Assembly (NCBI GenBank): GCA_030372985.1
Contig: JAUCQB010000100.1
Span: 1-53,617, forward strand
Source: Phycisphaerae bacterium
GTDB taxonomy: Bacteria; Planctomycetota; Phycisphaerae; UBA1845; PWPN01
Direction: 5' to 3'
Length of the DNA stretch: 53,617 nt
This document shows positions 36,168 through 44,378 of this stretch, one piece after another (positions within the stretch are counted from its first letter, which is position 1; each line of letters opens with the position of its first letter). A program made the position numbers and the translations under genes. The notes beneath the pieces were generated by a model. It ran no database searches. It worked only from the letters and a program-made list of their open reading frames with translations, and had not been told where the DNA came from.

Positions 36168-37087
36168 CCATCGTGCCGATTCTGCGCCGTCGGTTGCCGC
36201 TGCGCTCCTCCGCCCGAGTGGTTCATGAATTCCGGTCCATCCTGCTTGAGCGACCTCCATCGACCGGTGAGCATTTTGAGAACCGACCTGCGCAACAGCG
36301 TCAGCGGCCGCGAGACCCGCCCATGCACCCGATGCCAGAACCCACGCCGATACGATGCCTCGATCTGACCGGGCGTCAACGTGTCAGGCCGGTGGCGTCG
36401 GCGATGCTTGAGCAGGTGGTAGTGATCGCCTTCCTGGAAACGTTTCAAGAAGTATCGGCCCAGCTCGTCGGGGATCAGACGCTTGAGTCCCCGCCGGCCA
36501 CCGGCGTTGCCCGAAGGCCACCGCCAGGAGATCTGGAAATCGATCAGCGACGGACGGCCCTCGACGTCGACCAGGATGTTCTCTCGTTTTTCGAGGTCAA
36601 CGTACGCGATGTCGCGGCGATGTAACTCTTCAATGAGCCGCTCCAGGCGGGGAAAGAACTCGTCGTTTACCCGTTCTTGCCTCTGGAGCGGGTGGCCTTC
36701 GACGAAGGCGTGGACCAGGCCCGTTTCACCCCATGTGCCGAAGCACCTGGGCACGCCGGGCAGGTCGCCAACGGCACGATAGACGTCCAGCTCGCGATCG
36801 CACAACAGCCGTCCGATCCACGATGCCGGTATTCCCAGCAGTCCGGCCGTCCGACCGAGCTTAAGCACCACCCGGCCCGACGGTCCCTCGTACAGGCCGG
36901 TGGCGGCGAAGAAATCGTGCTTCCAGGTGCGCAGATGGACATAATCGCCGTCGTGGAGGGTGATCCGCTCCGGCATCTCCGCCCGTCCTAACGCCCGCAG
37001 CCAGCCATGTCGCAGTCTCTTGTCCGGCATGACAAGGTCAAGATACCTGCGCGGTGAAAGAGACACAACGCGCGCCGTTATTCCCAT
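36164..37087 (-). CDS. Lipopolysaccharide-kinase-like (RIO/InaA-type) protein
   Basis: The roughly 307-residue product shows the protein-kinase-like fold of LPS/Kdo kinases. It has a lysine in a beta strand (GRVVLKLG), a helical glutamate region, the catalytic loop YVDLEKRENILV (Asp in place of the HRD aspartate) and IDFQIS as the metal-binding DFG equivalent. Such proteins phosphorylate heptose or Kdo in lipid A-core, or act on protein or lipid substrates. The substrate here is inferred only from context: two downstream genes, one a glycosyltransferase. ATG 37087 starts MGITARVVSLSP; the frame is open upstream to 37171. Confidence 0.75.
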   Translation of the reverse strand: MGITARVVSLSPRRYLDLVMPDKRLRHGWLRALGRAEMPERITLHDGDYVHLRTWKHDFFAATGLYEGPSGRVVLKLGRTAGLLGIPASWIGRLLCDRELDVYRAVGDLPGVPRCFGTWGETGLVHAFVEGHPLQRQERVNDEFFPRLERLIEELHRRDIAYVDLEKRENILVDVEGRPSLIDFQISWRWPSGNAGGRRGLKRLIPDELGRYFLKRFQEGDHYHLLKHRRRHRPDTLTPGQIEASYRRGFWHRVHGRVSRPLTLLRRSVLKMLTGRWRSLKQDGPEFMNHSGGGAQRQPTAQNRHDG

Positions 37088-37412
37088 CGATAAGCCGTTC
37101 AGATTCTCTCCTTCTGTCTCGTGAGGGTGAAGCAGGCACAAGGTCCGGTACATCCGCATGTCGAAACCCAAGGATGGTCCCTTTTCACCACGCGTCGTCC
37201 GGAAACGAGATTTGCATCTGCTGCCCGTATTTCGTACATATTATTCAAGGCAAACGAGATGCTCACGGGGCACACGCCAGCGGCCGGTATTTCGCCGGGC
37301 CGAGGTCTGATGGCGAAGTCCCCCAATACCTCTTCTTCCCATCTGTCGGCCACAGGTCACACAGCTCTCCCGATCGTGAATGCGAAGTCCGTTCAGCGAT
37401 AGGAGGTTGCAC

Positions 37413-39149
37413 ATGTGGCGATATCCGACAGTCACTGCAATAGCCGTGGTGCTGTTGAGTGCCAACGCTGCCGAAGCGGTGGAGGAATGCACTCCAGACT
37501 GGCTGGCGAGCGAAAACTCGGGCGGGATCAACAATACCGTCTATGCGGTCACCGCTTTTGATCCTGACGGGGCCGGCGGCAAAGCCGCCCAGCCTGTGGC
37601 AGGTGGCGATTTTACCCAAGCTGGAGGGGTCAGCGCTAATCGCGTGGCCGCCTGGGACGGCTCACAATGGCTGGCCCTGGGCACCGGGATGAACGGCTCC
37701 GTGCGGGCCTTGGCCGTTCTGGACGGCAAGCTGTATGCCGGAGGTGCCTTCTCCAGCTCGGGCGGCGTGGCTGCAGCCCGGATCGCATGTTGGGACCCGA
37801 CGACTGAAACCTGGTCGGGCCTGGGAACCGGTGTAAACGGCTCCGTCTACGCGCTGGCCGTGATGGACGGCACATTGTACGCAGGTGGGTCCTTCACGAC
37901 CGCTGGCGGTGTGAGCGCCCCCCGCGTTGCCTGCTGGGACCCGGCCGCGCAAACCTGGTCGGCCCTGGACTCCGGTGTGAACGACGTGGTATCGGCACTG
38001 GCCGTTCTGAACGGGTTGCTTTACATCGGAGGCGGATTCACGACTGCCGGCCCTCTGGCCGCGGCATACATCGCATCCTGGGATCCCGTCACGCACACAT
38101 GGTCGAATGTCGACTCGACGCTGAGCGCGTCGGTCCATGCCTTGGCCGTTCAGGATGGAAAACTCTACGTGGGTGGTAATTTTACCATTCCCGAGCCCGT
38201 CGCGGCCCTGCGGGTCGCCCGCTGGGACCCGGTGGCACAAGCCTGGTCAGCCCTCGGCCGGGGAATGGACTACCGCGTCAATGCCTTGGCGTTTCTGGAC
38301 GGCACACTGTACGCCGGCGGCGGTTTTGCCCGCGCCGATTGGCTCGCCGCGAAGAATATCGCTTCCTATGATTCCGCCTCGAACGCATGGTCGGCCGTCG
38401 GGCCGGGAGCCAACGCGGAGGTTTTTGCGATGATGGCTCTCAAGAGCCAGTTGATCATCGGCGGCAGGTTCACCGAAGCGGGAGGACTGCCTTCGCCTTA
38501 CCTGGCTCGCTGGGGCTGTGTCGACGACAACACGATTGAGCTCGCGGATGTGGACGGGGATACCGTGCCGGATGAACAGGATAACTGCCCTGAGGTGGCT
38601 AATCCGACACAGGATGATCTCGATGGCGATGGTGTCGGCGATGCCTGCGACAATTGCCCGGCCGTGCCCAACCCAGATCAGGCCGACGCCGACGGCGACG
38701 GATTGGGCGACGCCTGCAGCACCCCGCCGGATTGCAGCAACGCTCAACCGAGTATCGCTGCGATCTGGCCCCCGAATCACCGCTGGGTCAACGTCGACAT
38801 CCTCAACGTGGTCGATCCGGACGGTGACCTGGTAACCATTACGATCACCGGCATCACGCAAGATGAACCGGTGGCGTCCGGCCGTAACGACAGACACGCG
38901 CCCGATGCCCAAGGTGTGGGCACATCCGTGGCCACCCTGCGGGCCGAGCGCCTGGGTAAGGGTAACGGCCGTGTGTACGTGATCAGCTTCGACGCCGCCA
39001 ACGACAAAGGCGAACGGTGCCAGGGCAGCGTCTCCGTCTGTGTCCCACATGACATGCGCACGAGAGGACGCTGCGTGGACGACGGCCAGAATTACGACTC
39101 GACTGAGTCTCCGGAACACAAGCCACATCCGTGGTGGCGCGGTCGGTGA
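37413..39149 (+). CDS. Secreted beta-propeller protein with thrombospondin type 3 repeats
   Basis: The 578-residue protein begins MWRYPTVTAIAVVLLSANAAEA, a signal peptide, with AGGAGG upstream of ATG 37413. Residues about 50-385 are seven or so repeats of about 48 residues, each with ALAVxDGxLYAGGxF followed by RxAxWDPxxxTWSxLG, characteristic of a beta-propeller. Two thrombospondin type 3 calcium repeats follow (about 390-440, DxDxDGxxDxxDNCP). The C-terminal region (DGDLVTITITGITQDEPV) resembles a domain seen in other planctomycete secreted proteins. It is presumably extracellular, calcium-stabilised and structural or adhesive; no catalytic site is visible. Confidence 0.85.
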   Translation: MWRYPTVTAIAVVLLSANAAEAVEECTPDWLASENSGGINNTVYAVTAFDPDGAGGKAAQPVAGGDFTQAGGVSANRVAAWDGSQWLALGTGMNGSVRALAVLDGKLYAGGAFSSSGGVAAARIACWDPTTETWSGLGTGVNGSVYALAVMDGTLYAGGSFTTAGGVSAPRVACWDPAAQTWSALDSGVNDVVSALAVLNGLLYIGGGFTTAGPLAAAYIASWDPVTHTWSNVDSTLSASVHALAVQDGKLYVGGNFTIPEPVAALRVARWDPVAQAWSALGRGMDYRVNALAFLDGTLYAGGGFARADWLAAKNIASYDSASNAWSAVGPGANAEVFAMMALKSQLIIGGRFTEAGGLPSPYLARWGCVDDNTIELADVDGDTVPDEQDNCPEVANPTQDDLDGDGVGDACDNCPAVPNPDQADADGDGLGDACSTPPDCSNAQPSIAAIWPPNHRWVNVDILNVVDPDGDLVTITITGITQDEPVASGRNDRHAPDAQGVGTSVATLRAERLGKGNGRVYVISFDAANDKGERCQGSVSVCVPHDMRTRGRCVDDGQNYDSTESPEHKPHPWWRGR

Positions 39150-39209
39150 TGCCCGAGAGCCGTTCGGTGCGAGACCGTGGCACGATGATGCGGAAAACGG
39201 CTTGAAAGA

Positions 39210-39243
39210 AATGACCCCCGAGAATCACTTCTCGGGGGTCATT
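39210..39243 (-). terminator. Intrinsic terminator, 15-bp perfect stem
   Basis: AATGACCCCCGAGAA-TCAC-TTCTCGGGGGTCATT forms a perfect stem with a 4-base loop between convergent genes. On the minus strand it is followed by TTCTTTC, so it best serves the HU-like gene, but it may work in both directions. Confidence 0.7.
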
Positions 39244-39276
39244 GCATGGTTGTCCGAATGCCGCCCCGAACCAGAC

Positions 39277-39639
39277 TTAAGCTCGCGAACCGTCGTTGCC
39301 CGAACTGGGCTTGCGAGCGGCCACGCCGCTGAGAGGCGAGGGTGATTCGCCGCTGGCCGCGACCAGCCGGTCCTTCATGAGACGCCCCACTTTGAACTTC
39401 ACCGTGCGCTTCGACGGAACCGCCACCCGCTCGAGAGTCTTCGGATTCTGCGCCGTTCTGGCAGCACGCACCTTGCTCTCGAAAACGCCGAAGTCCCGAA
39501 ATTCCAGCCGGTTACCGCGCCCCAGCTCGTCGATGATCTCGTCGAGAAAGGTCTGAATGATCCTCTTGACCACAACGCGCTTGTGGTTGCAGGTTTCAGC
39601 TATCCGGTCGATCAACTCTTTCTTCGTGATGGTCTGCAT
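39277..39639 (-). CDS. HU/IHF-family DNA-binding protein
   Basis: The 120-residue protein is small and basic. It has the HU fold: helices near TKKELIDRIAETC, then FLDEIIDELGRGNRLEFRDFGVFE and a beta-arm stretch AARTAQNPKTLERVAVPSKRTVKFK. It is about 30 residues longer than HU (90), the extra being a Ser/Pro/Lys-rich C-terminal tail (ASGESPSPLSGVAARKPSSG), like HU variants in Planctomycetota. ATG 39639 has GAGGT seven bases upstream. It is an architectural DNA-binding protein of the nucleoid. Confidence 0.92.
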   Translation of the reverse strand: MQTITKKELIDRIAETCNHKRVVVKRIIQTFLDEIIDELGRGNRLEFRDFGVFESKVRAARTAQNPKTLERVAVPSKRTVKFKVGRLMKDRLVAASGESPSPLSGVAARKPSSGNDGSRA

Positions 39640-40126
39640 GACTGACCTCGACGCAAGTCCTTGAAATCCGTTTTGGCTTTCGTTTGCCCGGGCAACTACC
39701 CCTGGATTCCTCCGGCTCTCGCCTTCGGCAACGAGGATTACGCGACCACAGGAATGCCGCTTCCAGGTACCGGCCGGTTCGCAGATCTCCTTCCGGTCGA
39801 AGCACGCAAGTTAGTCTACAGCAACGAGTTTCGGCAATCAAGCACTTTTATATCGGCAAGTTTCACAGGCTTCCTGGCGACAAACACGGCTTTGCCTCCA
39901 AGCGCCCCAGGAACTACAACATCTTGCCAATACGTATCTTAGCGGCCAGAGGCGGCCGAGTCGACAGTCCTGAGGGTCGTCAGGTGATGTAAGTTCATTT
40001 TTAATAAAGACTTGCGGAAAAACAAACCATCGGGCCTGATTCAGCCCCCTTCGCAAGCCGGGAGCCGACGCAGGGGCATCTGAGGCCAGGTTTCGCCGCT
40101 CATGGGCTGCGCGTTGAGGTCCGCGC

Positions 40127-40169
40127 AAAAAAACCCAGGCAAGGGCTTCGAGACGAAACCCAAGCCTGG
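40127..40169 (-). terminator. Strong intrinsic terminator on the minus strand
   Basis: On the minus strand CCAGGC pairs with GCCTGG, then GGGTTTCG pairs with CGAAGCCC around a TCT loop, with a TT/TT bulge between the stems. A G and seven T residues (40133-40127) follow. This is a textbook rho-independent terminator. Confidence 0.8.
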
Positions 40170-40617
40170 TAGGGAGAGAGAGATCCGTTGTCGCCCGCCC
40201 TGCGGTTTCTCGCCGGGTCAGGCACCCCTTCCGAAGGTTCCGTGGCCGGCCACGTGATCAATCCTTCGGGAGGATCGTAACCTTCTGTTGGGGTCGCCCG
40301 ATTCACATCGGGGTCGTCTGCCTTTTCTTTGCCTTCTGCCTCGCTCCTGCGGAATGAGGCCGTCACTTCGTTGACCGTGAACCTGATCTGACTTCGTCAG
40401 TCTAACCGGTTCGCCGGATGCCTTCAATCACCAGGCGGGAGCAATCTGCGATAACTCCTCGCCTGGGAGAGAGAACCAAGTCCGTCTTCGACCTGCTTTT
40501 CCCACTGAGGCCTCGGACGGACGCCGCCCCAGTTGAATGAGGCGACTGACTTTTCCTCCTCCTTCTGGCAGGCCTTGCGGCCATCAGAGTTCCAACGTCG
40601 GACGGTTTCAGGGCATT
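40170..40617 (-). ncRNA. Candidate structured RNA or long 3' trailer
   Basis: Minus-strand hairpins stand in series: CTGAC-GAA-GTCAG (40388-40400), TCAC...GTGA (40363-40380), GCCTC...GAGGC (40338-40360), ATCCT-CCCGA-AGGAT (40261-40275) and CCTTCGGAAGG (40227-40237), ending at the terminator. No known RNA family was recognised (RNase P, tmRNA and 6S signatures are missing). Coding here is unlikely because the longest frames run through the terminator or are low-complexity. It could simply be untranslated trailer. Confidence 0.25.
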
Positions 40618-40848
40618 TCAGCCCCGCAAGTTCTCCGTCCGCACGATCAGTGGCGACAGTATTCCCTCCACGTTCACTATCGCGAAGCGATCCGGTTGCT
40701 GACCCTGATCGCTCATGAACACCACTTCCCCGCTGACCTCAAGTTCCGGAGTCAATTGCACGAGAACTTGTCGTGGTTCAGGACACAGCACATCTGCCAG
40801 CCTGAAGCTGCACGGTCTTCGCGTTTTCGTTCCAGAACCGGTCATCAT
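40618..40848 (-). CDS. Small hypothetical protein behind a sigma-54-like promoter
   Basis: The 76-residue product has a beta-strand-rich C-terminal part (VLVQLTPELEVSGEVVFMSD, then DRFAIVNVEGILSPLIVRTE) resembling a small barrel-like domain; no family was assigned. ATG 40848 has GAGG about seven bases upstream, with a second in-frame ATG directly after it. A sigma-54-like -24/-12 element (40877-40892) stands at the correct distance for a start of transcription near 40866. The amino-acid pattern and signals argue that it is real despite its small size. Confidence 0.55.
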   Translation of the reverse strand: MMTGSGTKTRRPCSFRLADVLCPEPRQVLVQLTPELEVSGEVVFMSDQGQQPDRFAIVNVEGILSPLIVRTENLRG

Positions 40849-41159
40849 GCTTTTCCTCAGCCTCCGCTCTTATCAATGCACATGCTGTGCCAGACGCGGC
40901 GAGAAATCGACACGCATGAGCCGGCGATCTGTAACTCATTGCGGCAAATGGGCTTTGGGACGCCGTGCTTTTCGAAGCCATCCGGCGCAGTCAGACTCGA
41001 TTGGGGGCGGAGTGAGCAGAGAGTTGCACACGGCGGCATTGCACCTGCCGAATCCGGAGCGGTTGCTGCCCTCTTTCATGCCCTTTGCAGGCTCGACAGC
41101 CGGGGCAGAGCCGTGTGCGCAAACAATGTCGCACATGCGCAACGAGTCGCGCAGTGGTC
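40849..41159. other. Gap upstream of the small gene
   Basis: The gap holds the sigma-54-like element and no believable gene. The minus-strand LexA-like gene ends at 41160, so the small gene appears to have its own promoter. Confidence 0.5.
40877..40892 (-). promoter_or_regulatory. Sigma-54 (RpoN) -24/-12-like promoter
   Basis: On the minus strand TGGCACAGCATGTGCA matches the TGGCAC-N5-TTGCW pattern: TGGCAC complete and GG-N10-GC spacing exact, with T replaced by G at the first base of the second element. It lies 29 bases upstream of the small gene's ATG. Confidence 0.5.
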
Positions 41160-41819
41160 TCACAGATCCCGGCTGACCAGATGGGTGACGATCCCTTGAA
41201 TGAGGAAATCCTGGGTCTCGTCAACCAGAAGAGGAGGAACCGCGGGATTGTCCCCTCGGAGAATCACGATTCGGCCGTTCCTTTGCTGCTCGACGGAGAC
41301 TCGCTTGAGGGTTGGCGTGCCGTCGACGAGGCACGCGCAGATTCGCCCCTGGACATGCTCAGGATTAACGTCGGGCCGGTACTCCACAAGCACCAGGTCT
41401 CCGGGCTTGAGCGTCGGTTCCATCGAGTCGAAGGTCAGTCGGAGAATGTACCGGTCGCGGGTCCATAAGTGGCGCAGCACGGGGAACATCTCGGCTTGTT
41501 CCTGAGTATCGGCAGGCGGGCCTGCTGGTATGGCGCCGAAAAGAGGCAGGTCGCGGGTCTCAAGCGGCTGGGGAGTGTCATGTTCGAGGCCGTCGCCGAT
41601 CAGCACCGCCGGGGCCACGTCCAGCGCCACCGCGATAGCGTGCAGCGACGAGGGCGAAGGCTTGCGCTTGCCCCGCTCGATCTCGCTGAGAAAACCCTGG
41701 TTGACGTTGGCCCGCCGGGAAAGCTGCGTCTGGTTCAGACCGAGACGCTGCCGGTAGTAGCGAATACGCTGACCGATATGGCCGCGGAAAACCGGAGATT
41801 CGGAGTACGCCCCGGACAT
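41160..41819 (-). CDS. LexA-like XRE regulator with S24 peptidase domain
   Basis: The 219-residue protein has an N-terminal XRE helix-turn-helix (about 12-66: IRYYRQRLGLNQTQLSRRANVNQGFLSEIERG), a hinge and a C-terminal S24 serine peptidase domain. The autocleavage dyad is Ser132 (TFDSMEPT) and Lys172 (PTLKRV), and an Ala-Gly bond sits at 99-100 (GAIPAG), as in LexA/UmuD-type self-cleaving repressors. Its HTH differs from classical LexA, being XRE-type as in phage CI-like repressors. It probably responds to DNA damage through RecA filaments; target genes are not evident. ATG 41819 is chosen; residues upstream look unrelated. Confidence 0.9.
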   Translation of the reverse strand: MSGAYSESPVFRGHIGQRIRYYRQRLGLNQTQLSRRANVNQGFLSEIERGKRKPSPSSLHAIAVALDVAPAVLIGDGLEHDTPQPLETRDLPLFGAIPAGPPADTQEQAEMFPVLRHLWTRDRYILRLTFDSMEPTLKPGDLVLVEYRPDVNPEHVQGRICACLVDGTPTLKRVSVEQQRNGRIVILRGDNPAVPPLLVDETQDFLIQGIVTHLVSRDL

Positions 41820-41916
41820 GGCTTCACTATCCAAGCCGGCCGCGGCTGCGTCAAGAGCAAAATGAAAACGAGGTGATGCCCGTGAACCGATAAGCACCGG
41901 GGCGCGACGACCGCGG

Positions 41917-42402
41917 TCAGGCCGCGTTCATCGCGTCGACCCGGCTGGTAACCGAGCCGACCACGGTGACGCGGAGTCCGAAGTTTTCGCCCACCTTGAC
42001 GGCCTGCCCGCGGCCGACGGGCCGATTGTTGATCATCAGGTCGAGCAGTTCGTCGGAGGGCTTGTCGAACTCGATGATGGAACCGGGGCTGAGCGTCAGT
42101 ATCTTCGAAAGCGGCATCGTGCACTCCGCGAGCGTGACGATCACCGGGACTTCGAGCGGCAGGATGCGGTGGGGGTCCTCGGGCCGTTGCGGAGAAGCGT
42201 GGGCCACGGTCGGCACGCTTGAGGGCATCTGGGTTCTCTTGGGGACGCCCTCGCCATGACCCGGATGAGCCGATGTGGGCGAGACCGTTGCCGCGCCGGC
42301 CGGACTTGAACCGCCGTCGCCGACGATGTCCGCTGCCGTCTCGGCCGCCAGTTGGCTGACGTCGGCCAGGAGGGCATCGATTTCTTCTTGAGACTGGCTC
42401 AT
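41917..42402 (-). CDS. fliN: FliN/FliY-like flagellar switch protein (SpoA domain)
   Basis: The 161-residue protein has a C-terminal SpoA (C-ring) domain from about 82 (PLEVPVIVTLAECTMPLSKILTLSPGSII), ending with a beta strand, LRVTVVGSVTSR. The N-terminal MSQSQEEIDALLADV resembles the LSQxEIDALL segment that binds CheY-P in FliM and FliY, joined by a Pro/Ser-rich linker. FliN forms the switch complex at the base of the flagellum. No other flagellar or chemotaxis gene is in the window. It lies between the LexA-like gene and fabF. ATG 42402 is preceded by GGAAAG. Confidence 0.88.
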   Translation of the reverse strand: MSQSQEEIDALLADVSQLAAETAADIVGDGGSSPAGAATVSPTSAHPGHGEGVPKRTQMPSSVPTVAHASPQRPEDPHRILPLEVPVIVTLAECTMPLSKILTLSPGSIIEFDKPSDELLDLMINNRPVGRGQAVKVGENFGLRVTVVGSVTSRVDAMNAA

Positions 42403-42583
42403 ATTGACTTTCCGGCCCGCGCGATCCCGCGCACCGCGGGCGCACGATTCCCACTGGACTTATCGGATGACACAAGGGCCGACTTGACGCCCAGAGGTGG
42501 CCGGGCGAAGAGTCCTGAAAAACGCGCAACTTTCTCCCTGAGTCCCGGCAGAATCTGCCGTTGACGGCGGCGCCGGCGGAGGC

Positions 42584-43825
42584 TTATTCCAGTCCGGAGA
42601 CGAGGATACAGGCGTTGTGGCCGCCGAAGCCGAAGGAGTTGCTCATGGCCCGGCGCACGACGGCCTGGCGGGCGACGTTGGGCACGTAATCCAGGTCGCA
42701 CTGCGGATCGGGGTTGTCGAGATTGATCGTAGGGGGCAGAATGCCGAGGTGAATGGCCAGCACGGCCGCCACGAGTTCGACGCCGCCGCTGGCGCCCAGA
42801 AGATGTCCCGTCGCCGACTTGGTGCTGCTGATCGCCACCTTGCGGCTGTGGTCGCCGAGGACCGTCTTGATGGCCAGCGTTTCGGCCGTGTCGCCGAGCT
42901 GCGTGCTCGTGCCGTGTGCGTTGATGTAGTCGAGATCATCCGGGTTGACGCCCGCGTCGGTGAGGCAGTCGCGCATCGCGATCGCGGCGTAGTCGCCGTT
43001 CTCGTTCGGCTGGGTCAGGTGCGAGCCGTCAGCGCTGCACCCAAAGCCCTTCACTTCGGCGTAGATTCTTGCGCCGCGTTTCTTTGCGTGTTCATACTCC
43101 TCGAAGATAAGAATGCCGGCGCCTTCGGCCATGACGAAGCCGTCGCGATCTCTGTCAAACGGGCGGCTGGCTCGCGAGGGATCGTCGTTGCGGGTGCTGA
43201 GCGCTTTCATGGCGTTGAAGGCGCTCAGTCCCAGCGTGGTCACGGCGGCTTCGCTGCCACCGGTGAAGATCACGTCGCACACGCCGTGCTGGATCAGCCG
43301 GAGGGCGTCGCCCATCGCGTTGGTGGCCGAGGCGCAGGCCGTGGCCACCGCCGTGCTGGGGCCGCGGGTGCCGAAGCGGATGGATATGTTTCCGCTGGCG
43401 GCGTTGACCATCAGTTTCGGAATCGTGAAGGCCGATACCTTCGACGGCCCCTTATCCATCAGCCTCCGGTGCTGCTCCTCGAGTTCGTGCAGACCGCCGA
43501 TGCCCGAGCCGGTGATCACGCCCACGCGATGCGGGTCGATCCTGGGAAAGTCGAGTCCGCTGTCCTGGGCCGCGTCGATCGCCGCGGCGACCGCGAATTG
43601 GGCGAACCGATCCATGCGTTTAGCGGCCTTCGGCTCGATCCACCGTTCCGGATTGAAGGAGTTGCACTCGCCCGCGAAATGGGTGTCGAATGCGCTCGCG
43701 TCGAACCGCCGAATCGGCGATATTCCGCTCCGACCTGCGAGCAGCCCGTCCCAGTACTCCTGGACCGAACAGCCGAGGGGCGTCACCACGCCCATGCCCG
43801 TAATCACAACCCGCCGCTTTGCCAT
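42584..43825 (-). CDS. fabF: Beta-ketoacyl-ACP synthase II
   Basis: FabF elongates acyl-ACP with malonyl-ACP. The 413-residue protein has Cys164 in VATACASATNA, and His residues in NAHGTSTQLGD and TGHLLGASGG, completing the Cys-His-His triad. ATG 43825 (MAKRRVVITG) is chosen over an ATG three codons upstream, since GGTGAG lies close ahead of it. It is the last gene of the minus-strand fatty-acid operon, after acpP, separated by 179 bases. Confidence 0.97.
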   Translation of the reverse strand: MAKRRVVITGMGVVTPLGCSVQEYWDGLLAGRSGISPIRRFDASAFDTHFAGECNSFNPERWIEPKAAKRMDRFAQFAVAAAIDAAQDSGLDFPRIDPHRVGVITGSGIGGLHELEEQHRRLMDKGPSKVSAFTIPKLMVNAASGNISIRFGTRGPSTAVATACASATNAMGDALRLIQHGVCDVIFTGGSEAAVTTLGLSAFNAMKALSTRNDDPSRASRPFDRDRDGFVMAEGAGILIFEEYEHAKKRGARIYAEVKGFGCSADGSHLTQPNENGDYAAIAMRDCLTDAGVNPDDLDYINAHGTSTQLGDTAETLAIKTVLGDHSRKVAISSTKSATGHLLGASGGVELVAAVLAIHLGILPPTINLDNPDPQCDLDYVPNVARQAVVRRAMSNSFGFGGHNACILVSGLE

Positions 43826-44004
43826 GCTCACCATTCCAGGAACCGCGTGCCGGGATCAGCCCGACGTCGTCGCCAGACGCTGACCGGACAGCGGGAGATC
43901 AGAGCCGCTCCGTCCGAACTGCCGCGTGTGCCGACCCGGGGGCGCAGACCCACGTGCCCGGCCTAACCGTCTGACCAACCCAGCCGCGGGCCCGTTCCAC
44001 CAAC

Positions 44005-44262
44005 TCACTGCTGCTGTTGCTGACCCTGGTGGGCGGCGATGTAGTCAATCGCTTGGCCGACGGTCTTGATCTTCTCGGCTTCCTCGTCCGGAATCTGCGT
44101 CTCGAAGCTGTCCTCCAACTCCATGACCAGCTCGACGATGTCCAGCGAGTCGGCGTTCAGATCGTTGATGAAGGAGACCTCTCGGGTGATCTCAGCCTTA
44201 TTGATCCCCATCTGCTCGCTTACGATCGATATGACTTTGTCTTCGATTTCCTGAACCGTCAC
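44005..44262 (-). CDS. acpP: Acyl carrier protein
   Basis: The 85-residue acidic protein carries the phosphopantetheine attachment motif DSLD with Ser39. A Gln-rich tail (QGQQQQQ) ends it. The start is GTG 44262, with GGAGG seven bases upstream. It lies between fabG and fabF, as usual. ACP shuttles acyl intermediates in fatty-acid synthesis. Confidence 0.97.
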   Translation of the reverse strand: MTVQEIEDKVISIVSEQMGINKAEITREVSFINDLNADSLDIVELVMELEDSFETQIPDEEAEKIKTVGQAIDYIAAHQGQQQQQ

Positions 44263-44378
44263 TCCGGGATCCTCCGTACCTTAGCAGATCCTCTGTCGAA
44301 ACAAGGGCCTTTGACAAGCCACTCCTCAACTTCACGAAGCCCCCCCTGCGGTTTTCCGCCGGGAAGGCCATTAGTAGA

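Larger units (their letters stand above)
39640..40617. other. Gene-poor stretch containing hairpins and a terminator
   Basis: No convincing protein-coding frame was seen in about 980 bases. On the minus strand, several consecutive hairpins (40227-40400) precede a strong intrinsic terminator (40127-40169), implying a minus-strand transcript that ends here, perhaps the 3' trailer of the small gene at 40618-40848 or a separate RNA. 39640-40100 holds nothing I can support beyond the HU-like gene's upstream region. Confidence 0.6.

Noticed and set aside
40100..40366. Minus-strand open frame with protein-like segment (GYDPPEGLITWPATEP)
   Set aside because: It has no ATG after an upstream stop and its end runs through the strong intrinsic terminator, so it is unlikely to be translated in full.
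40537..41199. 220-codon open frame on the plus strand in the gene-poor stretch
   Set aside because: No ribosome site, no signal or domain, biased composition; it overlaps the minus-strand small gene that has better signals.
43925..43985. tRNA-like sequence on the minus strand (TTGGTCAGACGGTTAGGCC with a later CCCGGGTCGG)
   Set aside because: The D-arm-like segment is suggestive, but there is no T-loop GGTTCGAATCC, no pairing acceptor stem and no proper anticodon stem.
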